Below, one piece after another: positions 1-5,417 of a stretch of DNA of 7,580 nt. The notes beneath the pieces were generated by a model that saw only the letters and a list, made by a program, of their open reading frames with translations, was not told the DNA's origin and ran no database searches. How positions within the stretch are numbered: position 1 is the first letter of the stretch; every line of letters begins with the position of its first letter. Position numbers and translations under genes: made by a program. The stretch comes from Spirochaetales bacterium (lineage in GTDB: Bacteria; Spirochaetota; Spirochaetia; Treponematales; Rectinemataceae), in contig JADLKI010000009.1 in assembly GCA_015657395.1 (NCBI GenBank), forward strand, positions 223,471-231,050, given 5' to 3'.

Positions 1-997
1 CTTCCTTCGCGGAGCCCGCGGGGATGGATGCGGAGATGGCCCATCCGGTGCCAGCGATCGCCGAGAGGACGCCGGGGTTCGCTTCGCCGGGGATGGCCGG
101 GAAGGGAAGGAGTGCGAAATCGGTCTGCTGGGCGGCCGGCGAAATGAGGGCTTTGCCCGAGGCCTTATCGGTGATGTAGGCTCCAGCTCTCCAGTCGCCG
201 TCGATGTAGATCGCCGCCTTGCCGGACACGAAGAGACCGGGGGCCTCGCCGTAGCCGACCTGATTGTCCTCGCGGGCGATGATGCCGTCCTTGTACAGGT
301 TGTCGATCACCTTGAGGGAGTCGACGAAGGGTTTGTCGGTGAACTTAGCCTTGCCTGCAAGAATCGCGTCGACGAAGGAGTCGCCCGCCACGCGGCCGAG
401 CACCGTCGAGAAGAGGCAGGACTGCATCGGCCAGCCGTCTTTGTCCGGGAGCATGACGACATTGATGCCCTTGGCCTTGAGTTTCGGCACCATCTTCTTG
501 AGGTCGTCGTAAGTCTTCGGCAGATCGAAGCCGTTGTCGGCGAGAAGTTTCTTGTTCACGTACATCACCGAGGTGTAGGTGAAGGACTGCGGGAGCATCG
601 CCATGTATTTCCCGAGCTGGTTGTTCGGATTGGTCGCGGCGCCCGAGAAATCCTTCAGGAAGTCGGGGCCGAGCAACACGGCAAGATCCTTCGCGAGATG
701 TTTTTCATGGATGACGGCGCTGCGGGCGGTCGGCCAGACATAGAACACGTCGGGCAGGGTCCCCGCCGCGGCGTAGGCCTGAAGTTTCTGGTGGTACGGC
801 TCGTTGAAGAGAACCTCCATGTTGAGGGTGATATCGGGATTCTGCTGCTGGAATTTCTGCCAGATCGCCACATCCTCCTGATATCCCGCCTGGTCAGCCT
901 GCTGGTAGTTGAGCACGTTCAGAGTGACCTTTTCCTGCGCCACGACACCGCCGAACGCGATGGCCAGCGCGAGGATCACGAGAAATCCCTTTTTCAT
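1..997 (-). CDS. ABC transporter sugar-binding protein (partial, 3' end beyond left edge)
   Basis: This is a periplasmic or exported extracellular solute-binding protein (family 1 type) that delivers a sugar or oligosaccharide to an ABC importer. The reading frame is open from an ATG at 997 to the window edge, giving 332 residues. Family members usually have about 400-450, so the C-terminal lobe is cut off. Residues 1-20 form a signal peptide: MKK, a hydrophobic stretch, then VVA before a QEK mature start. No lipobox cysteine is visible, so it should be a soluble exported protein, not a lipoprotein. Family-like features are the early VTLNVLNY strand, the AAAGTLPDVFYVWP segment (sugar-binding proteins often have GTLPDV here), the MYVNKKLLADNGFDLPKTYDDL segment and the late IYIDGDWRAGAY segment. 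A strong Shine-Dalgarno AAGGAGG lies at 1004-1010. It follows the ROK gene by 76 bp on the same strand, so co-transcription is likely. The ligand is not readable; the neighbouring mannosidase suggests a manno-oligosaccharide. Confidence 0.9.
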   Translation of the reverse strand, partial: MKKGFLVILALAIAFGGVVAQEKVTLNVLNYQQADQAGYQEDVAIWQKFQQQNPDITLNMEVLFNEPYHQKLQAYAAAGTLPDVFYVWPTARSAVIHEKHLAKDLAVLLGPDFLKDFSGAATNPNNQLGKYMAMLPQSFTYTSVMYVNKKLLADNGFDLPKTYDDLKKMVPKLKAKGINVVMLPDKDGWPMQSCLFSTVLGRVAGDSFVDAILAGKAKFTDKPFVDSLKVIDNLYKDGIIAREDNQVGYGEAPGLFVSGKAAIYIDGDWRAGAYITDKASGKALISPAAQQTDFALLPFPAIPGEANPGVLSAIAGTGWAISASIPAGSAKE

Positions 998-1011
998 GTA
1001 GAACCTCCTTG

Positions 1012-1030
1012 AAAGGGCAGTCAGCCCTTC
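1012..1030 (-). other. Stem-loop just upstream of the binding-protein ribosome site
   Basis: On the minus strand, AAGGGC and GCCCTT flank a 5-nt loop (TGACT), with one more possible G-U pair at the base. The stem ends only a few bases before the AAGGAGG ribosome site of the solute-binding protein. No T-run follows, so it is not a typical terminator. It could stabilise a processed 5' end or tune translation of the binding protein relative to the repressor. The hairpin is seen in the sequence; the role is inferred. Confidence 0.45.
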
Positions 1031-1048
1031 TTCAAAAACTCTATTTGC

Positions 1049-1064
1049 AAGGCATTCCTGCCTT
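1049..1064 (-). other. Short stem-loop after the ROK stop codon
   Basis: A perfect 6-bp inverted repeat, AAGGCA and TGCCTT, has a 4-nt loop and begins 9 bp past the ROK stop codon. Read on the minus strand the loop is GGAA, and an A-rich tract precedes the stem. No T-run follows it, so it would be a poor intrinsic terminator for the operon. Read on the plus strand, T-rich sequence does follow, but no gene there needs a terminator. It may mark an mRNA processing or decay barrier between repressor and binding protein. Confidence 0.35.
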
Positions 1065-1073
1065 TTTGCCTTT

Positions 1074-2225
1074 TCAGGAGACACTTCTGGCCGTCTCAGG
1101 CACCATCCTCGCCGCGAGCCCCGGCATGCTCCGCTCCGCCATGAGGCGCTCAAAGACCATTCCCGCAGCACCAAAGGCGACGGCCTTGTCCCCCAGACTC
1201 GAATACCGGATCTGCACATCCTTGGGCGAGGGATACATCCAGTTCTCCTCCAGCCGGTGTCTCAGAATGGCCGGAAGATCGATGTCGAGGCTCTCGATGT
1301 CGCCGCCGATATAGACGTGCTGAAAGTCCATCGTGTTGATGAGCATGGCCATATTGCGCGCAAGTTCATCGACTGTTCTGTTGAGCAGGCTCCTGTCGAA
1401 CCGAAGCTGCACGAGTTCGTCCCGGCTCAGCGAGAACTGCAGGTCGCCCGGCCCCTCGCAGAAGGCGCTCCTGAATTCGCCCGTGTAGCCGTGGGCCCCC
1501 GTGTGCACCTTCCCCCCAAGGACGACCCCGAACCCCACACCGATGCCTCCGTATTTGAGCAGAGAGGTCTTGTCCCCTCTGCACTCCACGAGCGCGAAGA
1601 GAAAGTCTTTGAGCTCCTCGTCTCTGTTGAACGCGAGCTCGCCCCAGGCGCAGCAGTTCGCGTCGTTCTCTATAAAGGAAGGGGCTTGCAGTCTGCCCGA
1701 CATGGCCTTTGCAAAATCCAGCGATTTGTCGATGCCGAGCGGCACGGAATACTTTATGCGTCCTTTTTTGGAGTCGACGAGGCCGGCGGTGCCGACGCCG
1801 ACCCCCAGGAGCAGCGAGTCGGCACAGAATTGGCCCTGCAGCGTGCCGACAACCCCGGCGGCCGTCTCGGCGAAATTTTCGCGCGTGATATGAGTGTCGC
1901 CGCGGACCGTCGCAAGAATGTTGCCCGCCAGGTCGACGACCACAGCCTCGTAGAACCCCAACTGGAGCTCTATGCCGATGAATCGCCCGTATTCCCTGTT
2001 GACGGCCAGATAGATCGGCCTCCGCCCGCCCCGCGACGATGCCTCACCCTCTTCTTTTTCAAGGATGAGGCCCGTATCGATGAGATATGCTACCTGTTTT
2101 GTAACCGTCGACTTGTCGAGCCCGAGCCTGTCGGCGAGATCGACGCGGCTTATGTTCGGATTGTGCCAGATAGTGCGAAAAATGCGCGTCGCCGTGCGCG
2201 CCCACTGATCTCCACGCTGTGGCAT
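1074..2225 (-). CDS. ROK-family transcriptional repressor
   Basis: This is a 383-residue ROK (repressor, ORF, kinase) regulator, a usual length for the NagC/XylR type. Residues about 10-58 form a MarR-like winged helix-turn-helix (SRVDLADRLGLDKSTVTKQV is the helix-turn-helix core), and residues 66-75 (GGRRPIYLAV) form the typical wing. The rest is the sugar-kinase-like ROK fold, with GIGVGFGVVLGG at 227-238 and the sugar-contact signature ENDAN at 186-190 including Asp188. The kinase phosphate loop DxGGT is absent, as expected for a regulator. The Cys-rich zinc motif normally following the GE pair is also missing; the sequence there is GEFRSAFCEGPGD (249-261). The ATG start at 2225 has AGGAG five bases upstream (2231-2235). 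The gene lies between the binding protein (same strand, 76 bp downstream) and the divergent mannosidase. It probably represses both units through the palindrome at 2458-2478 and regulates itself. The inducer is unknown and could be a mannose-type sugar. Confidence 0.93.
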   Translation of the reverse strand: MPQRGDQWARTATRIFRTIWHNPNISRVDLADRLGLDKSTVTKQVAYLIDTGLILEKEEGEASSRGGRRPIYLAVNREYGRFIGIELQLGFYEAVVVDLAGNILATVRGDTHITRENFAETAAGVVGTLQGQFCADSLLLGVGVGTAGLVDSKKGRIKYSVPLGIDKSLDFAKAMSGRLQAPSFIENDANCCAWGELAFNRDEELKDFLFALVECRGDKTSLLKYGGIGVGFGVVLGGKVHTGAHGYTGEFRSAFCEGPGDLQFSLSRDELVQLRFDRSLLNRTVDELARNMAMLINTMDFQHVYIGGDIESLDIDLPAILRHRLEENWMYPSPKDVQIRYSSLGDKAVAFGAAGMVFERLMAERSMPGLAARMVPETARSVS

Positions 2226-2258
2226 CGCAGCTCCTGCTCCCTCTGTACTGACAGGATT

Positions 2259-2276
2259 GACAGTCTATTGACTGTC
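2259..2276. promoter_or_regulatory. Inverted repeat in the ROK 5' leader
   Basis: GACAGTC and GACTGTC form a perfect 7-bp inverted repeat with a 4-bp spacer (TATT), centred about 43 bp upstream of the ROK start codon. Its right arm runs into the first unit of the 14-bp repeat array. It could be a second regulator-binding site or, in the transcribed ROK leader, a small hairpin. Its arms differ from those of the 2458-2478 palindrome, so if it is an operator it may belong to another protein. Confidence 0.4.
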
Positions 2277-2464
2277 GGCCCTGTCGGTTGGCTCCTAACA
2301 GCTGGCTTTTGCTGGTTGGTTCCTATCAGTTAACCTCTGCTGGTTGGCCTCTATCAATCGGGTCCTGTCATTGGCCTCTATCAGGTAGCCCTTCTGTCGG
2401 CGGGTCTCTGTTAGTCGGCCTCTGCCGGTAGAGTCCTATCAGCTAGCCCTCTGTTAGTTGGTTG
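2272..2464. repeat. Degenerate 14-bp tandem repeat array (about 14 units)
   Basis: This stretch resolves into about 14 head-to-tail units, mostly 14 bp long (range about 9-17), with plus-strand consensus CTRTCRGYTGGCCT. Example units are CTATCAGTTAACCT (2323-2336), CTGCTGGTTGGCCT (2337-2350), CTATCAATCGGGTC (2351-2364), CTGTTAGTCGGCCT (2408-2421) and CTGCCGGTAGAGTC (2422-2435). Few if any units are identical, so the array is old or under relaxed constraint. The period is not a multiple of three and stop codons recur, so it is not coding. It fills most of the gap between the divergent ROK and mannosidase genes. If the minus-strand promoter at 2483-2511 is used, the array is transcribed as the ROK leader, with RNA consensus close to CCAACYGAYAGAGG. 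Its function is unknown. Confidence 0.8.
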
Positions 2465-2478
2465 ATTTATTCAACCAA
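2458..2478. promoter_or_regulatory. Palindromic operator candidate (probable ROK site)
   Basis: TTGGTTGA and TCAACCAA form a perfect 8-bp inverted repeat around a 5-bp AT-only spacer (TTTAT), 21 bp in all. Its size and symmetry suit a dimeric winged-helix repressor such as a ROK protein. It overlaps the -35 region proposed for the mannosidase promoter and the expected start point of the ROK promoter. One bound repressor could therefore shut off both directions. The palindrome is directly visible; assigning it to the neighbouring ROK protein is an inference from position. Confidence 0.65.
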
Positions 2479-2490
2479 TTATGGTATAGC
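2463..2490 (+). promoter_or_regulatory. Promoter candidate for the beta-mannosidase
   Basis: The -35 candidate is TTGATT (2463-2468). A 16-bp spacer separates it from the -10 candidate TATAGC (2485-2490), which is preceded by an extended -10 TGG. Both hexamers match the housekeeping consensus at 4 of 6 positions. Transcription would start near 2497, leaving a leader of about 50 nt before the GTG start. The -35 lies inside the palindrome. Confidence 0.5.
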
Positions 2491-2511
2491 ATCGCTATCT
2501 TGAGTTGTCAA
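2483..2511 (-). promoter_or_regulatory. Promoter candidate for the ROK / binding-protein operon
   Basis: Reading the minus strand, a perfect -35 TTGACA (2506-2511) is followed by a 17-bp spacer and TATACC (2483-2488) as -10, matching consensus at 4 of 6 positions. The start point would fall near 2476, inside the palindrome, giving a ROK leader of about 250 nt that contains the whole 14-bp array. Its -10 physically overlaps the opposing mannosidase -10, so the two promoters should compete for polymerase. Confidence 0.6.
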
Positions 2512-2533
2512 GAAAAATCTTTCACAATTCCCA

Positions 2534-2540
2534 GGGGAGG
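2534..2540 (+). promoter_or_regulatory. Ribosome binding site that fixes the mannosidase start
   Basis: GGGGAGG ends six bases before the GTG at 2547, an ideal spacing. The in-frame TTG at 2505 would overlap promoter elements and has no such site. The ATG at 2556 is too far away (15 nt). GTG 2547 is therefore preferred. Confidence 0.7.
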
Positions 2541-2546
2541 CAGACC

Positions 2547-5417
2547 GTGGAGACAATGAATCTCGCCGGCGAGTGGAAGCTCGTCCGGCTCGCCGATGGC
2601 TCGGTGCGCCCCATGCAGGTCCCGGGAGACATCTATTCAGCGCTTATTCAGGCAGGAGAACTCCCCGATCCCTACTTTGGGGAAAATGAACTCAAGGCCC
2701 AGTGGCCGGGCAGGGAAGACTGGAAAATCGAACGCAGTTTTCCGGTGTCAGAGCAATTTCTCAGACTGAAAACCGTGAGGCTCCTCGCCGAGGTCATCGA
2801 CACCGTGGGCGAAGTGTACCTCAACGGGGCTCTCGTCGGCAGAAGCAAAAACATGTTCAGGCGCTTCGAGGCAGACCCCAGACCCTATCTGCATCCCGGC
2901 GAAAACACCATCGCCGTCATCATCCGCTCCCCCGAAAAAGCGGCCATCCGCGAAGCGCGGCAGCTGCCCTACCCCATACCCGCCTCCCTCTACCCCGTCT
3001 CGTCGCCCCATCGCAACCTCATCCGCAAGGCCCAGTGCATGTCCGGCTGGGACTGGGGCCCCTGCCTCATGACCGGCGGCATCTACGACGGCATAGAACT
3101 CATCGCCACCGATGGCCCCTTCATCCGCTCCGTGATGACCCGCACGCGGCCGCTCGGAAGCTTCGGCGGCGCCTCGGGCCGCGGCCCCGATTTCTCGGTG
3201 GAGGTCTCTGCGGAGGTCGAAGTGCCCGAGCCCATGGGGGTGAAGCTCTCATGCTGTCTCGGCGGGTCGCGCGCCGAGGCGGAAGGGCTCTGTCAGACGG
3301 GCACCAGCATCATCCGGCTCGCCATGGAAGTCAAAGAGCCGAAACTGTGGTGGCCGCATGGCCACGGGGAGCCCGCTCTCTACGATCTCCACGTGACGGC
3401 GGAGCGCGCCGAATTCCAAGCAGGCTCCGCACCGCAAGTGGAGGGCGCGCTCCAGACGTGCAGCACACCCCAGATACAGGGCACCAAGCTCGACGGCGCG
3501 CCGGGTATCGAGCGCGCCTCCCCACATCCCCGCGCGCAGGGCGCCCAACTTCAGGCCGACGCTGAGCCGCAGATGGGCGGCGCCCTGCAGGCGAACGGCG
3601 CACCCCGGGTGAGCGACGAGAGGCAGACAGGCCCCGAGTCCCAAGTGGAGCGCGCGTCGCAGACAGCCCACGCGCCCGCCCCTCCGCCGAGCCCCCACAT
3701 CATCCACAAAAGGATAGGCTTTCGCGAACTCAAAGTCGCCGCCGAAGAGGACGGCATCGGCCGCGGATTCAAGTTCGTGGTGAACGGCAGAGAAGTCTTC
3801 GCCAAGGGCGCAAACTGGATTCCCGCCGACGCCCTCCCCTCGCGCTGGACCAGAAAGCGCACCGCCGGTCTCCTCGACTCCGCGGCCGCGGCGAACATGA
3901 ACTGCCTCCGTGTCTGGGGCGGCGGACGCTACGAGAGCGACGATTTCTACGAACTCTGCGACGAGCGCGGCATCATGCTGTGGCAGGACTGCATGTTCTC
4001 CTGCGCCCTGTACCCCTCGAGCCCGGAATTTCTCTCCAACGTGGAGGCCGAAATAGCCTGGCAGGTCAAAAAGCTCTCCGACCATCCCTGCATCGCCCTG
4101 TGGTGCGGCAACAACGAGGCGCTCGGCGCGATCACCTGGTACGAGGAATCGAAAAAGAACCCCGCGCGCTATATCGTCGACTACGACAGGCTCACCGAGG
4201 GAGTGCTGGGACGGATCATCCGGAGCCTCGACCCCGACCGCTGTTTCTGGCCCTCGAGCCCCTCCGCGGGCCCGAACGATTTTTCGGACAACTGGCACTC
4301 GGACGAGCGGGGCGACATGCACTTCTGGTCGGTGTGGCACGAGGGCAGGCCCTTCTCCGAGTACCTCACAGTCCGGCCGCGCTTCTGTTCCGAGTTCGGC
4401 TTCCAGGCCCTGCCCTCGATGCGGACCATCGCCAGCTTCGCCCCGACAAGCGGGCGCAATATCAGCTCGCCCGTCCTCGAAGCCCACCAGAAGCATCCCC
4501 GCGGCAACAGCCTCATCATCGACACCATGCTGAGGTATTTCCGGATGCCCAAGGGTTTCCGTGAGCTCGTCTATCTCTCCCAGGTCCAGCAGGCGATGGC
4601 GATCCGCACTGCGGTAGAATTCTGGCGGAGCACGATGCCGCGCTGCATGGGCACGCTCTTCTGGCAGCTCAACGATGTATGGCCCGCCGTGAGCTGGTCG
4701 AGCCTCAACTACGACGGCTCGTGGAAGCTCCTGCAGTATGAGGCGAGGCGCTTCTATGCGCCGGTGCTGCTGGCGCTCTTCGTGAGGAATGGAGTGGTCC
4801 AGGCGCATCTTATCAGCGAAGTCCCCGGAGAGCACCGCGCAGACGTGGCGCTCCGTCTCCTCGATTTTCACGGGGAACCGCTCGACATCCCCGATGGGGT
4901 TGGCGAGGAAAGAAAAGTCGCTGGTAAGGGTCCCGGAGCCGGTCTGAGCCCCGCCGTAAAGCGAAGTCCCGTCATCGCGGAGAACCATGTCCAGCCTGTC
5001 TGGGCAGTGCCGCTCGATGCGCTGCCCTGCAGCGCCGAAGAGGCGTTCCTCGAGGCGAGCCTCGAAGTGCCCGACCTCGGCATCAGGACAAAGTCTGTCC
5101 TCTTTCTTGCCGAGCCGAAGCGCTGTGCGCTCGAGGATCCCGGACTTGAAGTAACACTCAGCCCCAACAGTGAAGGCGCCCTCGAGGCCAGCATCCGCGC
5201 CACAAAAGCACCGGCTTTCTATGTGTCGGCCGAGCTCGAGAACATCGCCGGTCAATTCGAGGATGCCGATTTTTACTGTGCAAAAGGCGAACAGAGAACA
5301 ATCCGATTTATTCCCGCCGAGCCGCAGCCTTCAGAGCACCGTGACCGGCGCAGGGCAGATTCTCCCGCACAGCCCGGACTGAGTGTCTATCACTTACAGA
5401 ACAGCTTTGAACACTGA
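2547..5417 (+). CDS. GH2-family beta-mannosidase with repetitive insertion
   Basis: This enzyme hydrolyses terminal non-reducing beta-D-mannose residues. It is 956 residues from the GTG start, has no signal peptide and is therefore probably cytoplasmic. The order is a jelly-roll sugar-binding domain (about 1-190, with WDWGP at 168-172), an Ig-like domain (about 195-400), a TIM barrel (about 400-740) and C-terminal beta domains ending in SVYHLQNSF. The TIM barrel has RVWGGG from 455 and a WQDCMFSCALYP segment. The acid/base is Glu524 in WCGNNE and the nucleophile is Glu616 in FCSEFGFQ. Their 92-residue spacing is close to that of characterised GH2 mannosidases. WQLNDVWP begins at about 706. 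The WCGNNE, SEFG and WQLND motifs point to mannosidase rather than galactosidase or glucuronidase. Bacterial relatives are usually about 820-870 residues. The excess is mainly an insertion at about 290-383 in the Ig-like domain, made of degenerate 12-residue repeats. The gene is divergent from the repressor and overlaps the MATE gene tail-to-tail by 24 bp. Regulation is probably by the ROK protein at 2458-2478. Confidence 0.93.
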   Translation: METMNLAGEWKLVRLADGSVRPMQVPGDIYSALIQAGELPDPYFGENELKAQWPGREDWKIERSFPVSEQFLRLKTVRLLAEVIDTVGEVYLNGALVGRSKNMFRRFEADPRPYLHPGENTIAVIIRSPEKAAIREARQLPYPIPASLYPVSSPHRNLIRKAQCMSGWDWGPCLMTGGIYDGIELIATDGPFIRSVMTRTRPLGSFGGASGRGPDFSVEVSAEVEVPEPMGVKLSCCLGGSRAEAEGLCQTGTSIIRLAMEVKEPKLWWPHGHGEPALYDLHVTAERAEFQAGSAPQVEGALQTCSTPQIQGTKLDGAPGIERASPHPRAQGAQLQADAEPQMGGALQANGAPRVSDERQTGPESQVERASQTAHAPAPPPSPHIIHKRIGFRELKVAAEEDGIGRGFKFVVNGREVFAKGANWIPADALPSRWTRKRTAGLLDSAAAANMNCLRVWGGGRYESDDFYELCDERGIMLWQDCMFSCALYPSSPEFLSNVEAEIAWQVKKLSDHPCIALWCGNNEALGAITWYEESKKNPARYIVDYDRLTEGVLGRIIRSLDPDRCFWPSSPSAGPNDFSDNWHSDERGDMHFWSVWHEGRPFSEYLTVRPRFCSEFGFQALPSMRTIASFAPTSGRNISSPVLEAHQKHPRGNSLIIDTMLRYFRMPKGFRELVYLSQVQQAMAIRTAVEFWRSTMPRCMGTLFWQLNDVWPAVSWSSLNYDGSWKLLQYEARRFYAPVLLALFVRNGVVQAHLISEVPGEHRADVALRLLDFHGEPLDIPDGVGEERKVAGKGPGAGLSPAVKRSPVIAENHVQPVWAVPLDALPCSAEEAFLEASLEVPDLGIRTKSVLFLAEPKRCALEDPGLEVTLSPNSEGALEASIRATKAPAFYVSAELENIAGQFEDADFYCAKGEQRTIRFIPAEPQPSEHRDRRRADSPAQPGLSVYHLQNSFEH
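3414..3695 (+). repeat. In-frame degenerate 36-bp (12-residue) repeat insertion in the mannosidase
   Basis: Residues about 290-383 of the mannosidase are low in complexity and rich in Ala, Gln, Gly and Pro. They break into about eight units with approximate consensus LQTxxAPQVEGA, for example FQAGSAPQVEGA, LQTCSTPQIQGT, LQANGAPRVSDE and RQTGPESQVERA. Unit lengths in DNA are mostly 36 bp, with 27-, 33- and 39-bp variants, all multiples of three, so the frame is kept. The block ends in a proline-rich run (APAPPPSP). It sits between the strand after WWPHGHGEPALYDL and the strand carrying KRIGFREL, where homologues normally have a short turn. It is probably a surface-exposed flexible loop. Confidence 0.75.

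Noticed and set aside
1049..1067. A plus-strand intrinsic terminator (stem followed by T-rich sequence)
   Set aside because: No plus-strand gene ends nearby. The stem is only 6 bp with mixed composition, so the orientation is probably incidental.
1257..2333. A 358-codon open frame antisense to the ROK gene
   Set aside because: Same GC effect. The minus frame carries clear helix-turn-helix and ROK motifs, and this frame has no domain sense.
2272..2464. The 14-bp array as a CRISPR array
   Set aside because: The units are contiguous with no spacers, are too short and too variable, and no cas gene is present.
2505..2546. An upstream TTG start for the mannosidase, adding 14 residues
   Set aside because: It has no ribosome site, would overlap the opposing -35 element, and is nearly at the predicted transcript start. 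GTG 2547 has an ideal GGGGAGG.
3414..3695. The insertion as an insertion sequence or intein
   Set aside because: No terminal inverted repeats, target duplication, transposase or intein splicing motifs. The block is an in-frame tandem repeat.
3249..5255. A 668-codon open frame antisense to the mannosidase
   Set aside because: High GC in third codon positions leaves the opposite strand free of stops. The translation is Arg/Gly/Ala-rich with no recognisable domains, while the plus frame has full GH2 motifs.
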